DNA of 9,658 nucleotides from Holophagaceae bacterium UBA706 (GTDB lineage Bacteria > Acidobacteriota > Holophagae > Holophagales > Holophagaceae). Below, piece by piece: positions 1-6,229 of this stretch (the first letter of the stretch is position 1; every line of letters starts with the position of its first letter). A program made the translations under genes and the position numbers. The DNA lies in the NCBI GenBank assembly GCA_002298155.1, contig DBME01000288.1, positions 1,638 through 11,295 on the forward strand, in the 5' to 3' direction. A model generated the notes under the pieces. It was given only the letters and a program-made list of their open reading frames with translations. It was not told the origin of the DNA and searched no databases.

Positions 1-488
1 TCGATGCCGGTCTCGATGATGGTCGAGCACAGCAGGATGTTGTAGCGCTGGGCCACGAAGTCGCGCATCACGCGCTCCAGCTCGCGCTCGGGCATCTGGC
101 CGTGGGCCACGGCGATGCGGGCCTCGATCTCGTCGCGCACCTCCACGATGCGGGGCAGGCCCCAGGCGCGCAGGGCCTCCAGGCGCTCGGGGAGCATCTC
201 GGAGCCGTGCATGACGAAGGCGGCCAGGTTCTGGGCGGCGGTTTCCACCCGGGTGGACCAGTCGCCCAGGACGCCCCGGAAGTCCAGACCCACTTCACCG
301 GACCGGCAGAGCTCGGCCAGGCGCTGGGCCAGGGCCTCCCCGTCCGGGAAGGCCGGCATGCGGATGATGCCCGCCCCGCCCGCTCCGGCGAAGGCCGCGG
401 TCACCGCGTCCGTGGAAAAGGGGTGCCAACCCTGGAAGAACATCGGGGAACCGGCCCCGAAGGGCTGGAAAGGTCTGGATCCGGTCAT
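1..488 (-). CDS. Mfd-like helicase fragment with a foreign N-terminus (partial, runs off left edge)
   Basis: Read on the minus strand from ATG at 488, this gives 162 residues, open to the window edge. Residues 123-162 match the translocase domain of the transcription-repair coupling factor Mfd: VAHGQMPERELERVM, then a DFVAQRYNILLCSTIIETGI stretch covering the TRG-type helicase motifs. Mfd uses ATP to push stalled RNA polymerase off DNA and recruits UvrA. In a normal Mfd of about 1150 residues this motif lies past residue 800, yet here only about 122 residues precede it and they do not look like Mfd. They contain a PMFFQGW segment, a GAGGAGIIRM segment and ERLEALRAWGLPRIVEVRDE, which resemble the first half of FMN-binding TIM barrels (nitronate monooxygenase or FabK type); that resemblance is weak. 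The start is supported by GGAG (CTCC at 495-498 on the plus strand) six bases upstream. It could be a real fusion, a decayed gene or a chimeric assembly. Mfd identity of the visible 3' part is nearly certain; the identity of the whole gene is not. Confidence 0.75.
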   Translation of the reverse strand, partial: MTGSRPFQPFGAGSPMFFQGWHPFSTDAVTAAFAGAGGAGIIRMPAFPDGEALAQRLAELCRSGEVGLDFRGVLGDWSTRVETAAQNLAAFVMHGSEMLPERLEALRAWGLPRIVEVRDEIEARIAVAHGQMPERELERVMRDFVAQRYNILLCSTIIETGI

Positions 489-623
489 GGGTTGCTCCGT
501 CAGGCCTGGGGAGTTCCTCAGGGCCAGATTTTCTCTCCTCCATGATGGCAGACCGGGGACCGATCTAAGCTAGATTTAAGAGGTCCAGGTAATGATCCGA
601 AACACGAAGTGGGAGTTTCGTAC
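489..623. promoter_or_regulatory. Divergent intergenic region with 13-base palindrome
   Basis: This gap separates two divergently transcribed genes and is AT-richer than its surroundings from about 562 to 605. It holds a perfect inverted repeat, ATCTA-agc-TAGAT, at 563-575, a plausible operator for a dimeric regulator. A weak sigma-28-like arrangement can be drawn, TAAG at 577-580, 15 bases, then TCCGAAAC at 596-603, but it matches only 5 of 8 bases of the GCCGATAA element and would start transcription almost on the ribosome-binding site of motA. Promoters must lie here for both directions, but I cannot place them firmly. Confidence 0.35.
611..615 (+). promoter_or_regulatory. Ribosome-binding site of motA
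   Basis: GGGAG lies eight bases before ATG 624 and inside the alternative longer reading from GTG 609, so it decides in favour of the ATG as the motA start. Confidence 0.7.
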
Positions 624-1490
624 ATGTTTTTCATAATCGGTCTGGTGGTTGTGATCGGAGCGGTCCTTGCCGGCTACCTCATGGAGGGCGGCAAGATCCA
701 CGTCCTGCTTGAGCCTCTGCCCGCTGAAGGCACGATCCTCATGGGCGCCGCCATCGGCGCCTTCCTGGCCGGCAACACCATGAACACCATCAAGTCCGTG
801 GCGGCCAATATCGCCAAGCCCCTCAAAGGCAGCAAATACAACAAGGCCGTGTACATGGAGGCGCTCATGCTCCAGTACGAGGTCTACGTGAACATCAAGA
901 AGGGCGGCCTGCTCGCCCTGGAGCAGGACGTGAACGATCCCCACAGCTCCAGTATTTTCAAGAAATACCCCGCCGTCACCCACGACCACCATGCCATGGA
1001 CTTCTTCTGCGACTCCATGAAGCTACTTATTAACGGCTCAGCCAAGATTGATGAAATCGACCAGGTCATGGACATGGACCTGGACGTGCACCACGCCGAG
1101 AGCGCGGCGCCCGGCGGGGCGGTCAACGTCATGGCCGACGCCTTCCCGGCCTTCGGCATCTGCGCCTGCGTCATGGGCGTGGTCATCACCATGGGCTTCC
1201 TGGACCAGCCGCCCAACGTCATCGGCGGCAAGGTGGGGTCGGCCCTGGTGGGCACCTTCCTGGGCATCTTCCTGTCCTACGGCATCTTCGGGCCCATGGC
1301 CAAGAACATCGACCAGGTCAACGCCGCCGAGAGCCACTTCTTCAACGCCCTCCGGGCCGGCCTGGTGGCCTTCGGCAACGGCGCCGCCCCGGTGACCGCG
1401 GTGGAGTTCGCGCGGCGCAACATCCCTTCGACCGAGCGACCGGGCTCCCAGGAACTGGAGGAAGTCGTCCGCCAGATCAAGCCCCGGTAG
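624..1490 (+). CDS. motA: Flagellar motor stator protein MotA
   Basis: MotA is the four-helix stator subunit that, as a pentamer around two MotB chains, forms the ion channel driving flagellar rotation and contacts FliG. The 288-residue product aligns along its length with E. coli MotA (295). It starts MFFIIGLVVVIG, has membrane segments at about 1-19, 35-53, 173-192 and 201-222, and a large cytoplasmic loop with SKYNKAVYMEA (70-80). Channel prolines equivalent to P173 and P222 are P175 (PAFGI) and P224 (FGPMA). The loop glutamate equivalent to E98 is E100, while the position of R90 carries K92. The C-terminal EFARR and ERPGSQELEE match the family. I chose ATG 624 over an in-frame GTG at 609 because GGGAG at 611-615 sits eight bases before it and family members begin at this point. 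motB follows after 12 bases. Identity is very secure. Confidence 0.96.
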   Translation: MFFIIGLVVVIGAVLAGYLMEGGKIHVLLEPLPAEGTILMGAAIGAFLAGNTMNTIKSVAANIAKPLKGSKYNKAVYMEALMLQYEVYVNIKKGGLLALEQDVNDPHSSSIFKKYPAVTHDHHAMDFFCDSMKLLINGSAKIDEIDQVMDMDLDVHHAESAAPGGAVNVMADAFPAFGICACVMGVVITMGFLDQPPNVIGGKVGSALVGTFLGIFLSYGIFGPMAKNIDQVNAAESHFFNALRAGLVAFGNGAAPVTAVEFARRNIPSTERPGSQELEEVVRQIKPR

Positions 1491-1502
1491 CCGGCAAACC
1501 CC

Positions 1503-2378
1503 ATGGCCGAGCAGCAGCCCGAAGTAAAAATCAAGTTCGTCAAGAAGAAGGGCGGCCACGCCGCAGCCCACGGCGGCGCGTGGAAGGTGGCCTACGCCGA
1601 CCTGGTCACCGCCCTCATGGCCTTCTTCCTCCTGATGTGGCTGCTGAGCAGCGCCTCCGCCAACACCAAGGCCGGCATCGCCGGCAGCTTCCAGGACCCC
1701 AACTTCTTCAACACGGAGAAGGGCAAGGCCATCATGGAAGCGTACAAGATGGAGAAATCCGGCATCCTCCCCGGCGGCCGCGGCATGAAGGAAGGCACCG
1801 GGGACGGCGGCAGCGGTCCCGAGAGCGTCATCGTCGAGGAGGACTCCGGGGAGCAGGAACGCAAGGCCATGGAGGACACGGCCCAGACCATCGACAAGGC
1901 CTTCCACGAGGACAAGGTCCTCCAGGCCTTCTCGAACCAGATCTCCTTCGAGTTCACGGCCGAGGGCCTCCGCATCCAGATCCAGGACCGGGCCGCCCAG
2001 GTGCTCTTCGATTCCGGCAGCGCCACCCTCAAGCCCTACACCTTGTCCATCCTCAAGGAGATCGCCCAGGAGCTGGGCAAGCTCCCCAACCACCTCCTCA
2101 TCGGGGGCCACACGGACGCCGTCCAGTACCCCAACCAGGCCTACACCAACTGGGAGCTGAGCGCCGACCGGGCCAATTCCGCCCGCCGGGTGCTGGAATC
2201 CTCCGGCCTGCGCCCCGGCCAGGTGCAGCGGGTCACCGGCTACGCCGCCACCCAGCCCCTGGAGGGCAAGGATCCCAAGGACCCCCAGAACCGCCGCATC
2301 TCCATCGTCGTACTCTCCAGCGCCACGGAGAAGGCGGAAGAGGCCCGGCAGAAACCCCAGCCCCCCCGGAAGAAGTAG
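1503..2378 (+). CDS. motB: Flagellar motor stator protein MotB
   Basis: MotB forms the ion path with MotA and anchors the stator to peptidoglycan. The 291-residue product has a basic N-terminus (KFVKKKGG), one membrane helix at about 28-50 in AWKVAYADLVTALMAFFLLMWLL, and the essential proton-carrying aspartate at D33, equivalent to E. coli D32. After it come a plug-like segment (51-70), a Gly/Glu-rich linker (about 90-120) and an OmpA-like peptidoglycan-binding domain at about 155-272, with VLFDSGSATLKP (168-178), GGHTDAV (201-207), ELSADRANSARRV (218-230) and QNRRISIVV (262-270). The tail is rich in Lys and Pro. The YADLVTA context and D33 suggest proton rather than sodium coupling, which is an inference. 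It starts 12 bases after motA with no strong Shine-Dalgarno sequence, so translation may depend on coupling to motA. Confidence 0.96.
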   Translation: MAEQQPEVKIKFVKKKGGHAAAHGGAWKVAYADLVTALMAFFLLMWLLSSASANTKAGIAGSFQDPNFFNTEKGKAIMEAYKMEKSGILPGGRGMKEGTGDGGSGPESVIVEEDSGEQERKAMEDTAQTIDKAFHEDKVLQAFSNQISFEFTAEGLRIQIQDRAAQVLFDSGSATLKPYTLSILKEIAQELGKLPNHLLIGGHTDAVQYPNQAYTNWELSADRANSARRVLESSGLRPGQVQRVTGYAATQPLEGKDPKDPQNRRISIVVLSSATEKAEEARQKPQPPRKK

Positions 2379-2393
2379 CCCGCGGGTCCCACC

Positions 2394-2864
2394 ATGCGCC
2401 TCCTGCCCCCCGCCCTGGTCCTGCTGGCATCCCTGCCGGCGGCCTCCGCCGCGCGGCCCCTGGACCTGGTCCTGCGCGCCGACGCCCCCCGGGCCCTGGC
2501 ACCGGGTTTCGCCCCGCCCTTCCAAGTGGAAGTGAAGTTCACGGTGGAAAATCCCGGCGGCCCCTCCGGGCTGGTGAGCTTCTCCGGCCGTTGTGCATGG
2601 GAGGATCCCCGGCGCCCCCTGATCCAGCGCTGGAAGAGTGCGCTGGTCCTGGAGGAGACGGGCCAGGACCGGGGACGGGTCCTGGGTGCCGTCACGTACC
2701 GGATCAAGGACCGGGCCGGACGCACCGTCCTGACCTTCCTGGGCCGGGCCCCGGCCCAACGGTTGCATACCGGGGGTTTATCCGCCCTGGTGCTCCACCT
2801 CATCACCGGTACGCTGGGTGAACCTGGCGGCGCCGTGGAGCACCGCGTCGAATCGGAGTTCTGA
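2394..2864 (+). CDS. Small secreted protein of unknown function in the motAB operon
   Basis: This 156-residue protein begins 15 bases after the motB stop, with no other promoter space, so it is probably the third gene of the stator operon. It starts with a clear signal peptide, MRLLPPALVLLASLPAASA, with likely cleavage after A19 (ASA), pointing to the periplasm or outside. The mature part of about 137 residues has alternating hydrophobic and charged residues typical of a beta-rich fold (FQVEVKFTVENPG, RTVLTFLGRAP) and a single Cys at about 64. I recognise no family. Its position suggests a role near the stator, for example in the periplasmic part of the motor, but nothing in its sequence shows this. 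The ribosome-binding site is weak. Confidence 0.75.
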   Translation: MRLLPPALVLLASLPAASAARPLDLVLRADAPRALAPGFAPPFQVEVKFTVENPGGPSGLVSFSGRCAWEDPRRPLIQRWKSALVLEETGQDRGRVLGAVTYRIKDRAGRTVLTFLGRAPAQRLHTGGLSALVLHLITGTLGEPGGAVEHRVESEF

Positions 2865-2877
2865 GAGGCGGTCTCAG
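2861..2877 (+). other. Stem-loop overlapping the stop codon of the motAB operon
   Basis: CTGAGA at 2861-2866 and TCTCAG at 2872-2877 form a perfect six-base-pair stem with a five-base loop (GGCGG). The TGA stop of the upstream gene lies inside the left arm. No T-run follows on the plus strand (the next bases are TCAAAAATA), so it is not a classical intrinsic terminator; it could protect the 3' end of the transcript. Confidence 0.4.
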
Positions 2878-2891
2878 TCAAAAATAGCCGC

Positions 2892-2903
2892 GTTAAAGTT
2901 AAC
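2892..2903. promoter_or_regulatory. Inverted repeat GTTAA-AG-TTAAC in AT-rich patch
   Basis: A perfect inverted repeat with five-base arms and a two-base spacer sits within an AT-rich stretch (about 2878-2940), the lowest-GC point of the window. The low melting energy and the symmetry fit a promoter with an operator for the downstream peptidase gene. No transcription start can be fixed from sequence alone. Confidence 0.3.
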
Positions 2904-2951
2904 CAAAATTAATAAAAAATCGGTCCTGAAAGTTGCAATGATGGCTGCAGG

Positions 2952-2987
2952 TTGACAGTCGGCGGCACCTCCGACCGGTGGTTTTTT
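2952..2987 (+). promoter_or_regulatory. TTGACA box, overlapping hairpins and T6 tract in the peptidase leader
   Basis: TTGACA at 2952-2957 matches a sigma-70 -35 element, but the expected -10 position (about 2975-2980, CCGGTG) is GC-rich, so it is not a convincing promoter. Just after it, GTCGG (2958-2962) can pair with CCGAC (2971-2975), and in competition CACC (2966-2969) can pair with GGTG (2977-2980), which is one base before TTTTTT at 2982-2987. The stems are short. This could be a weak terminator for the motAB operon or an attenuator in the peptidase leader. Confidence 0.3.
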
Positions 2988-3059
2988 GTTCCCCGGCATG
3001 GTTTCCAAGGGCCTGCACAACCTCACGCACCGAGTTCACTCAGCGAACCGAAGCGCACC

Positions 3060-3064
3060 GGAGG
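3060..3064 (+). promoter_or_regulatory. Ribosome-binding site of the C10 peptidase gene
   Basis: GGAGG lies four bases before ATG 3069. The reading frame is open further upstream to a TTG at 2952, but that codon has no such site and would put 39 residues without a signal-peptide character ahead of the clear secretion signal. The site therefore fixes the start at 3069. Confidence 0.65.
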
Positions 3065-3068
3065 CTTC

Positions 3069-6000
3069 ATGCACCTGCACCACTCCCGATTCCGAACCAC
3101 CACCCTGAGCCTCCTGCTCGCGGCGGGAACGGCCGCCATGGCGGTCCCCGTCACCAGCACCCAGGCCCAGATGGCCGCCCGCACCTGGCTCCTGCGCACA
3201 CCGGCCCCGCTGCAGGCGAACCTCAGCCCCGACATCGCCAGCGTGGAACCCTACGTGGATGCCGATGGACGGACCCTCTTCCACGAGGTCCGCCTCGCGT
3301 CCGGCGGCTTCGTCATCGTCGCCCCCGATGACCTGATCGAACCCATCATCGCCTTCTCTGACGCGGGCGTCCTGCAGCGCACCGGGGAGAGCCACCTCTT
3401 CATGATGCTGGAGCGGGACCTCCGGCACCGCCTGGACCTCATCCCCACCGGGAAGGGGCCCTACACCGATCCCGCCGCGAATCTGGCCCAGGCCAAGTGG
3501 CAGGACCTCAATGGCATGATCACGGCGAACGCCGCGGTCGCCAGCATCAGCGATGTGCGCGTCGCGCCCCTGGTCGGGTCGACCTGGAGCCAGGAATCCT
3601 TCAGCGGCAACTACCTCTACAACTACTACACGCCCTCCCACATCGTCTGCGGCTGCGTGGCCACGGCCATGGCCCAGCTCATGCGGTACCACCAGTTCCC
3701 CACCACCGGCATCGGCGCCAGCACCTATGCCGTCACCGTCAACGGCGCGGCCCGCAACCTCGCGACCCGGGGCGGCGATGGCGCAGGCGGCGCCTACAAC
3801 TGGGCCCTCATGCCCCTGACGCCCACTTCGGGCATCTCCACCAGCGAGCGGCAGCAGATCGGTGCGCTCTGCTACGATGCGGGCCTCGCTGTCCACATGG
3901 CCTATGCCACGGACGGGTCCGGCGCCTACATGGGTGATGCCAGCACCGCCCTCTCCAGCGTCTTCCACTATGCGAACACCGTCTATGGCAATACCGGCAG
4001 CGAGCTCACCGGCCACGGCCTGGTGGAGATGGTCCAGCCCAACCTCGACGCGGGCTATCCGGTGCTCTTCGGCATCACCGGGGACGGCGGTCACGCCATC
4101 GTCTGCGACGGCTACGGATTCACGGGCACCACCCCCTACTACCACCTGAACATGGGCTGGGCCGGCAGCGACAATGCCTGGTACACGCTGCCGGACATCG
4201 GCACGTGGGCCAATTTCTACATGATCGACGACTGCATCTACAATGCCTTCCCCTCGGGGTCCGGCGAGATCCTCAGCGGCCGGGTGACGGATGGTTCCGG
4301 CGCCCCCGTCGCCGGCGTCCTCGTGACGGACGGCAACGTCAGCTCCACCACCAATGCCAAGGGCATCTATGCCCTCAAGGGCATCGCCGCCGGGGTCCGG
4401 GCCATCTCGGCCACCAAGGCCGGGCTCACCTTCCCCGGCGCCGTGCGCCTCGTGGGCACCTCCTCCAACAGCGCCACCGTGGGCAACGTCTGGGGCGTGG
4501 ACCTCGTCCAGGGCGCCGGCGCGACGCCCACCATCTCCCCCGCGCCCCTCTCCCAGGACGTCAAGCTGGGCGGCAATGTGACCTTCCTGGCCGGCGCCAC
4601 GGGCCAGGGCACCCTCCATTTCGCCTGGACCAAGAACGGCTCGGCGGTGGGCACGGATTCGCCCACCTATTCCCTCTCCGGCGCGACGGAGGCCGACAAC
4701 CAGGCCGCGGTGGTGGTGCACGTGTCCGGGTCCCTGGGCACGGGCGAAAGCGCCCCCGCCATCCTCAACGTGGTTCGCCTCTTCAACGGCAACTTCGAGC
4801 TGGGCAACTCGGGCTGGTCCCTCTACAACCCAGATGTCGTGCTCGGCCCGTCGGACTACACCCAGGTGACGCCCCACGGCGGCTCCAAGTGGCTGTGCAT
4901 CGGCGACTGGTCCACGCCTCGCACCGACTTTGCCATGCAGGACATCACCCTGCCCGCCACCGGCTCCATGAGCCTGTCCTTCTGGATGGGCATCGCCAAC
5001 CTCGCATCGACCCCCGCCACGGCCGCCAACGTCTTCAACGTCAAGGTTCTGAACACCAGCAACGTCGTCCTGGCCACCTTGGACACCCAGAACAACCTCG
5101 ACGCCGCCGTGGACGGCAGCGGCAAGGTCATCTGGAAGTCCTACGGCCCCTATGACCTGTCCGCGTGGAAGGGCCAGACCATCCGGCTGCGCATCGAATC
5201 CACCCAGGCCGGCGGCGACAAGACCGGCACCATCTTCGCGGTGGACGACATCTCGCTCGCCTTGGGCGCCAACGCCACTCCCACCGCCGTCCTGGCCACC
5301 ACTCCCCTGACCATGGCCACCGGCGGCCACACCACCTTCACCGCCCAAGTCAACGGCTTCGCCTCCGACAACTCGGTGGACTGGACCGTGGGCGCCGGCG
5401 GCGGCAGCTTCTCCCCCGCCCGCACGGCCGGGGACGGCACCACCGCCACCACCTACACCGCGGGTGCCACCGCCGGTTCCTACACCGTGACCGCCACCCC
5501 CGTGGAAGTCCCGGGAACCGCCGCCTCCCGCAGCGTGACGCTGGTCGATCCCTCCGCGGTCACCGTGAACCTGGTGCCCAGCGCCACCCTCGTCGCCGTA
5601 GGCGACCCCGTCACGCTAACCGCTTCGGTGACGACCCTCACGGATGCCTCCGTGGACTGGCAGGCCAACGGCGGATCCTACTCCGCCAAGAACGCCACCA
5701 CCGCCACCTGGTCCTCCGCCACGGCCGGGACCTTCACGCTCACCGCCGCCAGCAACGGGGCCCCCACCCGCACCGCCACGACCCAGGTCCAGGTGGTCGA
5801 CCTGGGTGCCATCTCCCTCGCCGTCACCCCCGCGGCGGTCACCCTCCGCCCCGGCGCGGTCATGGGTTTCACCGCCACCGGCGACCTGGGCATGGGCGTG
5901 AACTGGAGCCTGACCCCCACCGCGACGCACGCGGACAGCGGCCTCACCACCTCGGTGACCGTGCCCGCCACCGTGCCCCTGGACACCGTCACCTACACCG

Positions 6001-6215
6001 TCACCGCCACCCACAAGGTGAGCGCCAGCAAGACCGCCGCCGCCGTCATCACGGTGAAGGGCGTGGATCTGGTGCATGACGGCTCCGTGGACGTCCGCGA
6101 CCTCCTGGGCTTCGCGGCCGAATACGGCAAGGGCGCCAGCAGCCCCGCCAACTTCAAGGGCAGCGGCACGGTCGACGACACCGACCTCGCCACCCTCCTG
6201 GACCAGATCAAGTGA
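3069..6215 (+). CDS. Secreted C10-family (streptopain-like) cysteine peptidase with beta-sandwich modules and dockerin-like C-terminus
   Basis: The 1048-residue product is an exported cysteine peptidase of family C10. A signal peptide (hydrophobic core about 11-24, likely cleavage after A25) leads into a propeptide-like region (about 38-160). The catalytic domain spans about 165-398: oxyanion Gln Q175 in WSQESF, nucleophile C196 in GCVATAMAQLMRYH, His H342 in GGHAIVCDGYG and Trp W364 in HLNMGWAG, all as in SpeB. After it come a carboxypeptidase-regulatory-like domain (about 401-480), an Ig-like domain (about 485-568), a jelly-roll carbohydrate-binding-like domain (about 572-732, from NGNFELGNSGW to FAVDDISL), three Ig-like or Big-type repeats (about 737-826, 829-910, 912-997) and a two-loop dockerin-like end (998-1048). 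The catalytic set looks intact. A lipoprotein gene follows after 14 bases. The substrate is unknown; the C-terminal modules suggest attachment to polymers or to the cell surface. Peptidase identity is firm, module names less so. Confidence 0.9.
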   Translation: MHLHHSRFRTTTLSLLLAAGTAAMAVPVTSTQAQMAARTWLLRTPAPLQANLSPDIASVEPYVDADGRTLFHEVRLASGGFVIVAPDDLIEPIIAFSDAGVLQRTGESHLFMMLERDLRHRLDLIPTGKGPYTDPAANLAQAKWQDLNGMITANAAVASISDVRVAPLVGSTWSQESFSGNYLYNYYTPSHIVCGCVATAMAQLMRYHQFPTTGIGASTYAVTVNGAARNLATRGGDGAGGAYNWALMPLTPTSGISTSERQQIGALCYDAGLAVHMAYATDGSGAYMGDASTALSSVFHYANTVYGNTGSELTGHGLVEMVQPNLDAGYPVLFGITGDGGHAIVCDGYGFTGTTPYYHLNMGWAGSDNAWYTLPDIGTWANFYMIDDCIYNAFPSGSGEILSGRVTDGSGAPVAGVLVTDGNVSSTTNAKGIYALKGIAAGVRAISATKAGLTFPGAVRLVGTSSNSATVGNVWGVDLVQGAGATPTISPAPLSQDVKLGGNVTFLAGATGQGTLHFAWTKNGSAVGTDSPTYSLSGATEADNQAAVVVHVSGSLGTGESAPAILNVVRLFNGNFELGNSGWSLYNPDVVLGPSDYTQVTPHGGSKWLCIGDWSTPRTDFAMQDITLPATGSMSLSFWMGIANLASTPATAANVFNVKVLNTSNVVLATLDTQNNLDAAVDGSGKVIWKSYGPYDLSAWKGQTIRLRIESTQAGGDKTGTIFAVDDISLALGANATPTAVLATTPLTMATGGHTTFTAQVNGFASDNSVDWTVGAGGGSFSPARTAGDGTTATTYTAGATAGSYTVTATPVEVPGTAASRSVTLVDPSAVTVNLVPSATLVAVGDPVTLTASVTTLTDASVDWQANGGSYSAKNATTATWSSATAGTFTLTAASNGAPTRTATTQVQVVDLGAISLAVTPAAVTLRPGAVMGFTATGDLGMGVNWSLTPTATHADSGLTTSVTVPATVPLDTVTYTVTATHKVSASKTAAAVITVKGVDLVHDGSVDVRDLLGFAAEYGKGASSPANFKGSGTVDDTDLATLLDQIK

Positions 6216-6229
6216 TCGCCGAGGCATCC

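Noticed and set aside
577..603. Sigma-28 flagellar promoter upstream of motA
   Set aside because: Only 5 of 8 bases of the -10-type element match, and transcription would start on top of the ribosome-binding site.
1038..2768. Long open frame on the minus strand opposite motA, motB and the small secreted gene
   Set aside because: It is a high-GC shadow: Gly/Val/Leu-rich low-complexity translation with no recognisable domain, while the plus strand here encodes clear MotA and MotB.
2952..3068. Longer peptidase start at TTG 2952
   Set aside because: It would add 39 residues before a good signal peptide and lacks a ribosome-binding site, whereas ATG 3069 has GGAGG.
2940..3068. Riboswitch of the cyclic-di-GMP (GEMM) type ahead of the peptidase
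   Set aside because: I looked for the conserved GEMM core bases and pairing and did not find them.
3036..5348. 770-codon open frame on the minus strand opposite the peptidase
   Set aside because: Its translation is Gly/Ala/Asp/His-rich with no family match and lies opposite a gene with intact catalytic motifs; high GC makes such shadows expected.
6212..6229. Lipoprotein start at GTG 6212, overlapping the peptidase stop
   Set aside because: It would put six extra residues before the signal sequence and has no site upstream; ATG 6230 has GAGG at proper spacing.
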